In this document: positions 18,016 to 27,789 of the stretch, piece by piece
Numbering within the stretch: position 1 is the first letter of the stretch
Layout: every line of letters starts with the position of its first letter
Assembly (NCBI RefSeq): GCF_000379665.1
Contig: NZ_KB903359.1
Coordinates: 1,765,340 to 1,829,339 of the forward strand
DNA: 64,000 nt
DNA from: Butyricimonas synergistica DSM 23225
GTDB taxonomy: Bacteria; Bacteroidota; Bacteroidia; Bacteroidales; Marinifilaceae
Direction: 5' to 3'
The notes under the pieces: model-generated
The model's input: the letters and a program-made list of their open reading frames with translations, nothing else
Told to the model about the DNA's origin: nothing
Databases searched by the model: none
Made by a program: the position numbers and the translations under genes

Positions 18016-19509
18016 TTAAAATTGATAATCAGTTTCACTCTGTGGCAATGGCATTGTCCAATTCTTCGGCTCCATCGTGATATTAGAACTCCCGTTGTAA
18101 ATATTCCGATTCAATCGTTTGAACATGAAGAATGTCTGACCGGAAGTCAAGGTTTCCCGAATAATATCATAGACCAATTTCTCTTTCAAATCCTCCGGAT
18201 AGATGGTCTCAGGAAGTGCGGCTTTAGCCCCGCGATTACGTCGCAACGTGTTAAACAATGTCACCGCTTCCGGAATACGATTCTTGTCGATCAAATACTC
18301 TATCATAATATGATACATCTCCGGAAAACTGATCACCGGCAATAACGGTCCTTGATTCGTCGCAAGATTCGTCGCATTATAACTCGAGCCTACCGGTCTG
18401 ATCCATGTCAGGTAACGCTGGAACCCATACCGGTTATACCACCCCACTTTCCGGTAATCATCCTCATCTCCGGCAAATAAATGATCGATATTTTTCATCC
18501 TGAACATATAGTTACTAGTTCCGATTCGTGCTTCCCACTGATCATAGTTATTGTTATTTGAAAAACACAACAGAATCTCTTCCGGTCTCTTGGTATGAAT
18601 ATATTCCACACTTGAAATCGAACCTTGATAAGAGGCACTTGTCCACCGAAACCAATTTCTGGTATGGAAACTATAAATAATCCGGGCATTCTCGTACGCC
18701 ATATCTTCATCCCCGTTATACATATACATACGTGCCAATAATGCCGTAGCACCCCAGAAATTCATGCGACATCCCCGGTAACTCATAAACTCATTTGGCG
18801 GGGCAGACGACCACGAATTGCTTTGCCGAATCCGGCTTGTCATAGAACTACACCAGGAACGGCAAAAAACAGTATCCACTTCCGCCAGCATCGTCTTCGC
18901 CTTTTCCATATCCCGAATAATAAGCGACATGACTTCACTTGCCTCCCTATGCTTCGGCTGATAATCCGGGTACATTTCCACATAAGGCATTTTCCCGGAT
19001 AATCCCGTAATGGGTGCCGGACAATAGAATCGGAACATCTCGAAATGCAATAAAGCGCGTACGCCGTACATCTCCCCTAGAATCATATCCCGTTCCGTCT
19101 TCCCGACCTCAAAAAAACTCGTGTCTTTGGCTTCAACCTGTTGAATGATGTTATTACACGTTGAAATCACGTTAAAAGCCTTCTTCCACATCGTCTCGGA
19201 AATCTCTTCCACGGAGGAATTCTCCCAGTTAAACTGGGCGCCATAATACAAACCCGTAGGTAGATAACTGGTTGATGAGGTCTGATAATTATGCCCCAAA
19301 GCACTGGCAAATCCCCACATCAAATTATACCCATATAATCCGCTACCGGATAACTCCCGATAGACTCCGTTCACAGCCATCCTCACCCCCTTATAATCCG
19401 CGAACAACTCGTCTTCAACAACAACATTATCGGAGGTAACGTCCAAGAAGTCATCACAGGCACTCAACAGTCCCATTGACAATAACAATATAATCCATAT
19501 CTTTCTCAT
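18016..19509 (-). CDS. RagB/SusD-family nutrient-binding outer-membrane lipoprotein
   Basis: The product has 497 residues. The lipobox is LLSACDDFLDV, the usual SusD start, followed by MAVNGVYREL and the TPR-type helices of the family (GEMYGVRALLHFEMFRFY at about 150-170). The C-terminal SusD block includes PVISFPEMYHIMIEYL and ends with TMPLPQSETDYQF. It caps the SusC-like transporter encoded immediately upstream (18 bp gap) and captures the substrate at the surface. It resembles protein/peptide-type RagB more than starch SusD, but the substrate cannot be read from sequence. Confidence 0.93.
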   Translation of the reverse strand: MRKIWIILLLSMGLLSACDDFLDVTSDNVVVEDELFADYKGVRMAVNGVYRELSGSGLYGYNLMWGFASALGHNYQTSSTSYLPTGLYYGAQFNWENSSVEEISETMWKKAFNVISTCNNIIQQVEAKDTSFFEVGKTERDMILGEMYGVRALLHFEMFRFYCPAPITGLSGKMPYVEMYPDYQPKHREASEVMSLIIRDMEKAKTMLAEVDTVFCRSWCSSMTSRIRQSNSWSSAPPNEFMSYRGCRMNFWGATALLARMYMYNGDEDMAYENARIIYSFHTRNWFRWTSASYQGSISSVEYIHTKRPEEILLCFSNNNNYDQWEARIGTSNYMFRMKNIDHLFAGDEDDYRKVGWYNRYGFQRYLTWIRPVGSSYNATNLATNQGPLLPVISFPEMYHIMIEYLIDKNRIPEAVTLFNTLRRNRGAKAALPETIYPEDLKEKLVYDIIRETLTSGQTFFMFKRLNRNIYNGSSNITMEPKNWTMPLPQSETDYQF

Positions 19510-19527
19510 AATATTCCTTTCATTATT

Positions 19528-22500
19528 TTAGAAACCGGCACTCAGTGAAAAATTAAAGGTACGCGCAAACGGATAGGACAAGCCCATCTCTCGTTTAATC
19601 GTCGAAAAAGTAGCCACATCCTTCATGTTGAATTGCAATCTCAAAGAAGTGAACCCGATCTTATCGAGTAACTCGCGATTGAAATCGTATGACAAAGTCA
19701 AAGAATTAAAGGTCACGTAGTTATTTTTCTGCACGAACCGGGAAGTCGAACGGGTAATATAATACCTATCCTTCAATGCTTTCAAGGGGGTCACGTCACC
19801 TACATTCTGCCAACGTTCCGTCCACACTCGTTTATCAGCATTATAATTGTTCAAGTTTGCATTCTCCACGTTATCCAGCAACGTTTTATTATATTTATCT
19901 CCTCCGAAAGAATACAAAAACGTCGTGTATAAAGAAATGTTCTTGTAACGGAAATTCAAACCGAACGCACCCTCTCCCCATGGATCTTCATTCCCGATCT
20001 TCTGCTGTTCGTCCGAAGACCATGTATAGGTAATCGTTCCATCCCGTTTTTGGAAAACTTCCCTACCATTCGCCGGATTAATACCTAAAGATTTCATCCC
20101 ATAAATCGTGTTGGTAGAATTTCCCTCCTCGTACTTCATAATCGGCGTGGCATACACTTTATTCGATTCGGCATAAATCAACAAGAATTGATTGGTAACC
20201 AGACTCTGGTCCCTGTACCCTTCATAAAACTCATCGATACGAGAATTGTACTCTTTCAATGATTCCGATATTTTCAATAGTTTATTGACATTATGGGACA
20301 TATTTCCAAAAAGAATCACGTCAACATCTTTATCACTGTACACGCGTACACTCTTCAAAGCTATTTCAAACCCGCGATTCATTACCTCCCCGACATTATC
20401 CTTATACTTGGAATATCCTGATGACGACGGAATAGACACATCGTTGATCAACGACTTCGTCTTTTCATTATACACGTTAAATTCTATAACACCTCTATTC
20501 CCTACTACTCCTATTTCTGCCCCGATATTCCACGAAAACTTCTTTTGCCAAGTCAAATTAGGATTACCCAACGCCTTCGGTTTTACCCCGATACCCGTGG
20601 GATACCAGTCATCCAACATAATCTCGAAAGTATTCCTCGCCATATAAGGTTCAAAATTTGCGCTTCCGGTCTCTCCGATATTGCCCTTAATCTTAAGCAT
20701 GGGAATCCAATAGAATCCATTCATAAATTCGTAATTGTGCAAGTTGATACCTGTACCGAGCGACCAGAAAGGAGCCCATTTTTTATCCGTACCGAATTGA
20801 GAAGACCCGTCGTACCGGTAAGAAGCATCGAACAAATAGATATCCTTAAAACTATAATTCAGCATCAAGAACATCCCGACCAAACGCGTTTTATTATCCG
20901 TGAATGTCGGTTTCTCCACGATTTCATAAGCATAAGCGGGTGAATCTCTTTTCGCATCCGGGAATCCGCGATATTTTGACTTCGTGTAATCATCTTTCGT
21001 CGCTTTAACGTTAAATCCCGCAGAAAAATTAAAATTATGCAGTCCCAGCGTGCGATTGTACGCCCCGAACACATTCATATTCCAATTCATTTCCTCTTTT
21101 CGTTCCTTCGCCAGATCACCTTTCTTGAACAAATCGATCCGACCGTACGTACCGGATTCCGGGTCCGTGAATTTATCCGTGTGCGAATCTTTATAACTAA
21201 CTGCAAATTGTCCTTTAATCAACAGGTAATCATTGATATACCAATTCAAGGCCAAATTGTTCGTTAACTCCGAATACCCATTCTTACTGTAATTACCGAT
21301 TACCGCCTCGTATAGCGGATTGTCCGACGAGCCGCCATAATTACCCCATTGTGTCGTCGTTTGCAACAATTCTCCAGTATCCGGATCCCGCCAATAGTCA
21401 TATGGCTGTTTGGAAGTGTAATCTCCAAAATCTCCATAAGGAGAATCTTTAGCTTTCACGACATCATATGAAACCTGATTACGAATCTGCACTCCTTTAA
21501 ATCAATAGTCTAAAGTTACTCCGGCACCCATTCTATCCCGATAAGATTTTTTCATGACTCCGTTCTCATTGTCGTAGCGTAACTCGATCCCGAAACGGAT
21601 ATGTTCTGCCCCTCCCTCGATATACACGCTATGCCGATGATTAATTTCCGTTCTCAAGGGCTGGGAAAGCCAATAATTATCCACGCCAATTAATACGCGA
21701 TTCCGTTTTTGAAGATAATTCCACATCAACGAATTCAATTCATCTTCTGCCGAATACAATCCTTCAAATCTCCACGGCTCGAATAACCCGGCAGCCACTT
21801 CCGCTTCCAGTTTCTCTTTCGAATGCATCAAATTATAACTACTTAAATCCGGGGCTGTGATTCCCAGGTTTCCGCTGTACGAGATTCTTAATTCCCCGGG
21901 TTGCGGGGCCAAAGTTTCAACCACGATCACACCGTTTGACGCACGCGAACCATAGATAGCCGTGGCTGCAGCATCTTTCAGTATCGTAATATCCTTTACT
22001 CGTTGCACATCAAAGTCAAAAATTTTCTCGATAGATACCTCAAAACCATCCAGGATAAACACGGGCAAATTCGGGTTATTAGTTAATGCGAATTCCGATA
22101 CATCGGTAGATTCCATCATATCCAACTCCTTCACGGACGGTAGTCCCGAACGTCCCCGGATATATAGTTCAGGCAATGCGTTCGGATCCGAACCCAACTC
22201 GTTATTCTTGATAATACGTAATGAAGGATCAAACACCTGCAAAGCATCCAATAAACTACGACTCGAAACTTTTAATATCTCTTCCCGGGAAACTTGTGTC
22301 GCCGATCCGGTAAAACTCGATTTCCGAATATTCGCGTAGCCCGTCACCACGACATCCTGCAGTGCAATCTTGTCCTCTTTCATCACAACTCTCAAATCTT
22401 TACGAGTTCCCCCCTTCTTTAAAGCGGCTATTTTCACGTATTCCGTTTCCATTCCCACGAATGTAAATATCAAAGTAGCCGTATCCACCGGCAACGTTAT

Positions 22501-23016
22501 ACTGAAAACCCCGTCTACATTAGTGGCAACCCCGACACTTGTCCCCTTGATCACTACCGTCACTCCCGCTAACGGTCTCTTTTTCTCATCTACCACCGTA
22601 CCTTTTATCAAACGAGCCTCCCCTTTGACCACCATCGTGTCTCGGGAATGCATTTCATTTGCTTTCCGAATAATAATCAATTTGTCCTCTACGGAATAAG
22701 TCAGCCCTGTTCCCTTTAAACACTCGCGGAGAATCTCGTCGATGTCCACTGCCTTAAACCGTTTGTTCAACTTGTTGATACCCGCCACTTCGCTGTCTTT
22801 GTAGATAAAATAATAATCGCTGTGCTGGCGAATCTCTTTCATTAAATCCTCAAACGTTGCATTCTTCAAGTTAAAACTGAACACAACATGTTGCGAATGT
22901 ACTGCTGCAGATAAATGCATTGCCGTACAAAAAAAGAAAAGAGTTAAAAAACGCATAGTTAATAAAATTTTTCGTACCCCCGGCGAACGGAGATAGCATT
23001 CTCGATTTTTTTTCAT
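19528..23016 (-). pseudogene. SusC/RagA-type TonB-dependent transporter with STN domain, interrupted by one in-frame TGA
   Basis: The first half (504 codons) has a signal peptide, an STN domain (about residues 45-115, with DEILRECLKGTGLTYSV), a carboxypeptidase-regulatory-like domain (LAGVTVVIKGTSVGVATN) and the plug (ILKDAAATAIYGSRASNGVIVVE). TGA at 21502-21504 follows VTLDY. The same frame then continues without a gap (FKG, then VQIRNQVSYDV) for more than 650 codons of barrel, ending in FARTFNFSLSAGF. Read through, it would be 1162 residues, close to the intact 1150-residue homologue in locus 2. CGA to TGA is the simplest origin. The STN domain shows that it should signal to FecR. Confidence 0.85.
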
Positions 23017-23118
23017 ACATTTGTACCATTATATGATTAAACAATACCCACCCGGTTTCACCCGGTTTGGATTCATCATAAGCGGTTAGAAGTTGCACCT
23101 TCTTTCCGCTTATTTACT

Positions 23119-24282
23119 TTACTCTGCCTCTACCACGACGATTTTCCCTTGCACCGTAAACCGCACCCCACCCAAACTCTCAAACACGTTCAGCAAGGTT
23201 TCCGCATTCTCGTAACGTTTCAATCTTCCGGAGAATATAATATCCTTTACCCCCTCATTCTGGTAAAATACCTTGACATCATACCACTTGGATATTAGCC
23301 TCATGACATTCTCCAAACGCTGGGACTCAAATAAATATACCCCGTCTTTCCAAGACACGAACAACTCGACATCCACCTTCCGCACGTCGTTCTTCCCGCT
23401 TGCCTTATTGTAAACCAACTGCTCCGACGGATTCAACACCGTAACTTTCCCAGAAAGATCATCCACTTGCACACGCCCTTCTACCAGCGTAGTCATAATA
23501 CAATTCTCTTCCCGGTATGCCCGGATATTGAATTTTGTACCCAGCGCCTTGACATCAAGCTTTCCGGCATCCACGATAAACGGACGTCTGGAATCTTTGG
23601 CCACATCAATGAAGACTTCCCCACCTACTTGTATCCTGCGTTCTTCACCTAAAAAAGTAACCGGGAAACGGATATAACTCTCTGAATTCAGCCACACTTT
23701 TGTTCCGTCATCCAAGGTGACATTATACTCCGCTCCGCGGGGAACCTGAATCGTGTTGAATACTTCTTCCGCCACAAAAATCGTATCCTCTACATTATAA
23801 GCTAAACCTCCCCCACTGTTCACGATCCGCTTGCTCCCGTCCACCAAAGCAAAGTTCTCTTGATTCAACGGCTTCGTACTCCCGTCCGACAACGTCAGGG
23901 TTGCCATCGATTTCCCCGGCAATAAAGACATTTCATTCGGATATTTCCCGAGGGAAGGATCAATCCGCCATTCCAGCAACAAGAAAGCCACCAACAAAGG
24001 CAAGATAACCACTGCCGCTACAGCAGCTGCGTATCTCCATTCGATTCGTCTTTGTTCCCGAAGGCGTCCTTTCAATTGGTCAAAATCATAATATTGCTCA
24101 AATCGACGGTAAACAGCTTCTTTATCCCGAAATGAATCCGTTCGTGTCAACTGTTGAAATACCACCCGGTGTTTCTCGGAGGTATCCAGCCATACCTTCA
24201 ACTCCTCGAGTTGCTTTCCCGTGATTGAACCCTCGATATAAGCAAAAATAATATCCGCAATTTTTAAATTCTCTTCCGACAT
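23119..24282 (-). CDS. FecR-family anti-sigma factor
   Basis: The product has 387 residues. A cytoplasmic N-terminus (about 1-75) that holds the sigma factor precedes one membrane helix at about 82-103 (AAAVAAVVILPLLVAFLL). The periplasmic FecR domain has VPRGAEYNVTLDDGTKVWLNSES and VDAGKLDVKALGTKFNIRAY, and the DUF4974 secretin-like C-terminus ends with FTVQGKIVVVEAE. It keeps the ECF factor at 24407-24988 silent until the STN domain of the SusC partner reports substrate. Its SusC partner is the interrupted gene downstream. Confidence 0.93.
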   Translation of the reverse strand: MSEENLKIADIIFAYIEGSITGKQLEELKVWLDTSEKHRVVFQQLTRTDSFRDKEAVYRRFEQYYDFDQLKGRLREQRRIEWRYAAAVAAVVILPLLVAFLLLEWRIDPSLGKYPNEMSLLPGKSMATLTLSDGSTKPLNQENFALVDGSKRIVNSGGGLAYNVEDTIFVAEEVFNTIQVPRGAEYNVTLDDGTKVWLNSESYIRFPVTFLGEERRIQVGGEVFIDVAKDSRRPFIVDAGKLDVKALGTKFNIRAYREENCIMTTLVEGRVQVDDLSGKVTVLNPSEQLVYNKASGKNDVRKVDVELFVSWKDGVYLFESQRLENVMRLISKWYDVKVFYQNEGVKDIIFSGRLKRYENAETLLNVFESLGGVRFTVQGKIVVVEAE

Positions 24283-24406
24283 CTTTTACGATCTTTTTAT
24301 CCCTATAACACGAAAAAGTATATGCCATACTATTCCCTTCCCATTTTTTTTTGAAAAAATGAATCAGATCATAAATAAATCTACCGGAAAACAATAAAAA
24401 ACCAAA

Positions 24407-24988
24407 TTAATCGGGAGAATTCACATCGACAAAATAAAAAAGAAACAACAGGAATATCTTGTCTTTCAATTTTCCCCGGAGAATTTCACGGGCACGGGCG
24501 CGTTGGTTGCGAACCGTGTTCTCCGATACATCCAAAGCCTCGGCTATCTCCGTGATCGACATATCCAACAAAGTAAGGTTGAAAACTTTCCGCATCGCCT
24601 CGGGCAATCGCTCCACCTCATTCCGAATCCGGCGATGAAGCTCTTCCTCAATCACGAAACACTCCTCCTCCTCGACAAAAGTCTCCGATACCGTGTCATT
24701 CAAGGAAACCTTCTTCACCCGGGAACGGTCACGGTTATAATTCAAACAAGCGTTTCGAACGGACAGATACATGAACGAACGCAGGGAATAAATCGCCTCG
24801 AACTTTTCCCGCCGAGTCCATACTTTTATAAATACTTCCTGCACAATATCGGCAACGGCAGCATCATCCTTAACAAACCGACTTCCAAAAGCACATAAAG
24901 CATGAAAAAACAAGCGATAAATTTCTTTTAACGCACCCTCTTTCCCTTTATTTAAATCTCGAAGTATACTCGTTTCAATATCTACCAT
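24407..24988 (-). CDS. ECF RNA polymerase sigma factor, FecI-like
   Basis: The product has 193 residues. Region 2 includes DIVQEVFIKVWTRREKF and SLRSFMYLSVRNACLNYNR; region 4 has LPEAMRKVFNLTLLDMSITE with EIAEALDVSENTVRNQRARA as the DNA-reading helix-turn-helix. It is the first gene of locus 1 and co-directional with fecR (124 bp gap). It is expected to turn on the SusC-to-ABC gene train. A -7 type box is present just upstream (25009-25016). Confidence 0.93.
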   Translation of the reverse strand: MVDIETSILRDLNKGKEGALKEIYRLFFHALCAFGSRFVKDDAAVADIVQEVFIKVWTRREKFEAIYSLRSFMYLSVRNACLNYNRDRSRVKKVSLNDTVSETFVEEEECFVIEEELHRRIRNEVERLPEAMRKVFNLTLLDMSITEIAEALDVSENTVRNQRARAREILRGKLKDKIFLLFLFYFVDVNSPD

Positions 24989-25008
24989 TAGTTCCTTTCT
25001 AAGTCACA

Positions 25009-25016
25009 CAAATATA
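25009..25016 (-). promoter_or_regulatory. Candidate -7 box for the locus 1 sigma gene
   Basis: The minus strand reads TATATTTG, an exact TAnnTTTG match, about 20 bp before the start codon at 24988. No good -33 TTTG is seen at the usual distance, so the call is tentative. Confidence 0.35.
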
Positions 25017-25160
25017 TAAAAAACCTAACACTTTTAATAGAATCAAAATAAAATACATTTGTATTCATATTTTTATAAATTCTATTTCTTTGATTTCTAA
25101 ACACCTGCCAAACGGACAAAAATATTTTCAATTTTCTGGTAAATTTTCATCGAAATTATT

Positions 25161-25191
25161 TTGCACAATAGCACAAAACCCCTATATTTGC
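25161..25191 (+). promoter_or_regulatory. Consensus Bacteroidota housekeeping promoter of tRNA-Asn
   Basis: TTTG at 25161-25164 and TATATTTG at 25184-25191 are separated by exactly 19 bases. This is a full match to the TTTG-N19-TAnnTTTG promoter of Bacteroidota. The tRNA starts 17 bases downstream. Confidence 0.85.
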
Positions 25192-25208
25192 ATCGCTTTT
25201 GAAAAAAT

Positions 25209-25285
25209 TCCTTAGTAGCTCAGTTGGTTAGAGCGGCGGACTGTTAATCCGTAGGTCGTAGGTTCAAGTCCTACCTGAGGAGCCA
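25209..25285 (+). tRNA. tRNA-Asn (anticodon GTT)
   Basis: The gene has 77 bases including an encoded CCA. The acceptor stem pairs TCCTTAG with CTGAGGA (one G-T). The anticodon arm GCGGA-CTGTTAA-TCCGT presents GTT, and the T arm is GTAGG-TTCAAGT-CCTAC. The D arm GCTCAGTTGGTTAGAGC is standard. A consensus promoter precedes it and a terminator follows. Confidence 0.97.
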
Positions 25286-25295
25286 AGCAAGAGAA

Positions 25296-25318
25296 GCCAG
25301 CAGAATGCTGGCTTTTTT
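25296..25318 (+). terminator. Rho-independent terminator after tRNA-Asn
   Basis: GCCAGCA pairs perfectly with TGCTGGC around a GAA loop, followed by six T. It starts 11 bases after the tRNA. Confidence 0.9.
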
Positions 25319-25511
25319 CATTCCTGAGGAAAAGCAGGTGTAAACACGGTGAAATAAAGAAGAAAACAGGGAATAACTTTGCTGCAACTTCGGATCATCT
25401 TCGGTACAACTTCGCTCACGAGCGTCCATGATGCATAAATGCAACAAGAATAAAAGGCATATAATGACTTATTTGCACAGTTATACACCCTAAAATATTT
25501 GGGATTCCTCC

Positions 25512-26782
25512 TTATTCCGGTTTTCTATAAGGTATTCTAAAATAAACAGTCGTGCCCTTGTTTAATTCCGAAGTCAAACGAATATCTCCGCCCAGCAGTT
25601 CGACAATTGCCTTGCATATAGGCAAACCAAGTCCTGTTCCCTGTACAAATTCATTTACTTTAAAGAACCTGTCAAAAACACGCCCGAGTGATTCTTTAGA
25701 CATTCCAAGTCCTGTATCTTCCACGAAACACTCGATCCAATTTCCATCATCCGATACAATTGCACCAACAATGATGCATCCCCGGGTAGTAAACTTTTTG
25801 GCATTTCTGATTAATTCAAAAATATCTTCGTCAGTTTCACTTCGTCCGTTATAACGAGTAATTCATTTTGTGGTCCTCTTTCAATAAATTCAACTCCTTC
25901 CACGGCATTCAAATGCCCAATATCCAACACCGAATGTACCAGAAAACGCATATCGTATACTCCCGAGTAAAATATTTCCTGACCTGCCTCCAAACGCGAC
26001 AAATCTAACACATCATCCAACAAAACCAGTAAATCCCGACTATTATTCGATATGGTATCCTTGAACATTTTTTTCTCCTCGTTCGAGTATCCTTCTTCGA
26101 CCATCAAATTAGTGAAACCAACTATACTATTCAATGGGGTTCTGATCTCATGCGAAATATTCGCCACGAAAGCGGATTTCAATTTATCCGACTCTTCAGC
26201 TCTTTGCAAAGCACGAGCCAATTCCTCCTCCGCCTGCTTATGTTGATGTATGTTTATTGCCATCCCATAGAAATACCGCGTCACGTTCCCGTCTGCCATT
26301 TCCACGATCTCCATAATACCCCGGCTTTCCCACCAGCGGAAAACACCTGTTCCCAAGAAATCAATTCTACATTCAAACGCAAATTCCGTCATCGCCTCTT
26401 TCGATAATTGCTTAAAAACGGACACGAATTTTTCCCGGTCATCCGGATGAATATGTGTTACGAATTTTTCAAAGGTATTCAGACTTTCTTCTACCTCCTT
26501 GCTTTCCGTGAAGCCTTCGCCAAAAATCAAAGAATCATTCTCCACGTCATAAAACCAGGAGTACGCTTGCAAGACATTGACCGATATCCGCAAAAATTTT
26601 TGTTGTTGCCATTCCCTTGTAATATCCCGAAACATAATTACCGCACCACAAATCTCGTTATCAGCATTCAACAAAGGCGAAAAACAACCGATACTGTAAT
26701 CTTTCAATTCACATTTAACCCTATATTGCGGAAAACTCTCATCAAAATCATTGTTGTTTTTCAAATATTTATTATATTGCAA
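25512..26782 (-). pseudogene. PAS-domain sensor histidine kinase remnant (5'-truncated and frameshifted)
   Basis: The frame begins in the middle of a PAS domain (VIMFRDITREWQQQ near its end), directly after an in-frame TAG, so the normal N-terminus is missing. A second PAS/PAC follows (HIHPDDREKF), then HisKA with the phospho-acceptor in NISHEIRTPLNS. The frame breaks at about 25811: KIFLN runs into a stop, while LIRNAKKFTTRG continues in another frame with G1 EDTGLGM, F-box FDRFFKV and G2 GTGLGL down to 25512. Restoring one T (GAATTAATC to GAATTTAATC) would rebuild the usual N-box. Both defects suggest a dead gene lying against the dsrC start. Confidence 0.8.
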
Positions 26783-26806
26783 GACAATCTAAAACCAAAA
26801 AACATT

Positions 26807-27124
26807 ATGACAACACTAGAAATTCAAGGAAAGACATTTGAAGTCGATGGTGACGGTTTTCTCACCGATCCTTCAATCTGGAACGAAGACGTGGCAAAAT
26901 TGTTTGCCGAGGCGGACGGAATCGCTAATTTAACAGACAATCATTGGGCAGTTATAAAAATCATTCGTAATAACTTCGAGGAAAAGGGGAATGCCCCGAT
27001 GGTACGGACGATCTGCAAGGAAACCGGATTGAAATTGAAGGATATTTATGAATTATTTCCGTTAGGACCCGCCCGGGGTGCGTGTCGGGTGGCAGGTTTA
27101 CCGAAACCGGACGGTTGCGTTTAG
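26807..27124 (+). CDS. dsrC: DsrC-type sulfur carrier protein (TusE/DsrC/DsvC family)
   Basis: The product has 105 residues, the normal length. The start ATG at 26807 gives MTTLEIQGKTFEVDGDGFLT, the family N-terminus. The C-terminal arm has both redox cysteines, C93 and the penultimate C104, ten residues apart (GACRVAGLPK then PDGCV). TusE proteins for tRNA thiolation keep only the last one, so this is a true DsrC. DsrC carries sulfur as a persulfide or internal trisulfide and is reduced by DsrMK-type membrane complexes. Here it opens a four-gene operon, 11 bp before the dsrM-like gene. Confidence 0.9.
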   Translation: MTTLEIQGKTFEVDGDGFLTDPSIWNEDVAKLFAEADGIANLTDNHWAVIKIIRNNFEEKGNAPMVRTICKETGLKLKDIYELFPLGPARGACRVAGLPKPDGCV

Positions 27125-27135
27125 AACACACGATT

Positions 27136-27789
27136 ATGTCTTGGTATATTTGGACCTCGTTAGCTGCACTTCTCTTTTGTGTAGTACTACTGGGGAAATA
27201 TTTTGTACGACTTTTAAAAAAGGGTCCTCCTAAAGACCTTTCGCAAAAATCGGGAAATATTGCCCAAGCAGTCTGTTACTCTTGTATTGGAGCTATGTCA
27301 CCTATGCAAAAAGAATCAGCTTATTTACACCTGCCCACCTATTCGGCAGGTATTATTTTTCATATAGGAAACTTCCTGGCAATCCTTGTGTACGTGATTA
27401 TCGCACTCTCGGCGATCTTCAGCTTCCGGATTCCTATTGAAAGTGTAACGAACCTCGTCATCATCATACTGGCAGCCATCACGTTTGTTGCCAGTGTCTG
27501 CGGACTATCCTTATTTATTAAACGTATCGTGAAAAAAGAACTCCGGGAGTTGTCCTGCACGGATGATTATATTTCCAATCTTCTCTGCACGGTCATGCTT
27601 TTCGTGACGACATATTCCCTGTGGATGTTCCAGTTCGGGGCGGTATATTACATCACGATGGCACTCCTGTTCGTATGGATGCCTATCGGCAAGATCAAGC
27701 ACGTACTTTATTTTTTCTTTGCGAGGTATCACTTGGGCTTTTTCTACGGCTGGCGTGGAACATGGCCTCCTAAAAAAGCTACGGTATGA
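27136..27789 (+). CDS. DsrM/HdrE-like membrane cytochrome b subunit
   Basis: The product has 217 residues with about five to six membrane helices (hydrophobic blocks near 5-20, 74-95, 100-120, 155-175 and 178-198). Histidines in LHLPTY, IIFHIGN, KIKHVLYF and ARYHLGFF lie at helix ends and could bind heme b, as in the NarI/DsrM/HdrE group. The final helix motif HVLYFFFARYHLGFFYG fits this group. Its partner is the Fe-S protein that overlaps it by 4 bp. It is predicted to pass electrons from menaquinol. The family call is based on context as much as on sequence. Confidence 0.68.
   Translation: MSWYIWTSLAALLFCVVLLGKYFVRLLKKGPPKDLSQKSGNIAQAVCYSCIGAMSPMQKESAYLHLPTYSAGIIFHIGNFLAILVYVIIALSAIFSFRIPIESVTNLVIIILAAITFVASVCGLSLFIKRIVKKELRELSCTDDYISNLLCTVMLFVTTYSLWMFQFGAVYYITMALLFVWMPIGKIKHVLYFFFARYHLGFFYGWRGTWPPKKATV

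Noticed and set aside
5907-21504. Reading TGA as a sense codon in this organism
   Set aside because: Many intact genes here end normally at TGA (for example the one stopping at 1490), so a genome-wide code change is not supported. Local readthrough remains possible.
25319-25511. Possible gene or small RNA between the tRNA terminator and the kinase remnant
   Set aside because: Only a few loosely repeated ACTTCG words are visible; no promoter, open frame or stable hairpin could be supported.
26408-26806. Long N-terminal extension of dsrC on the plus strand
   Set aside because: The frame is open upstream but antisense to the kinase remnant. The family N-terminus starts exactly at the ATG at 26807.
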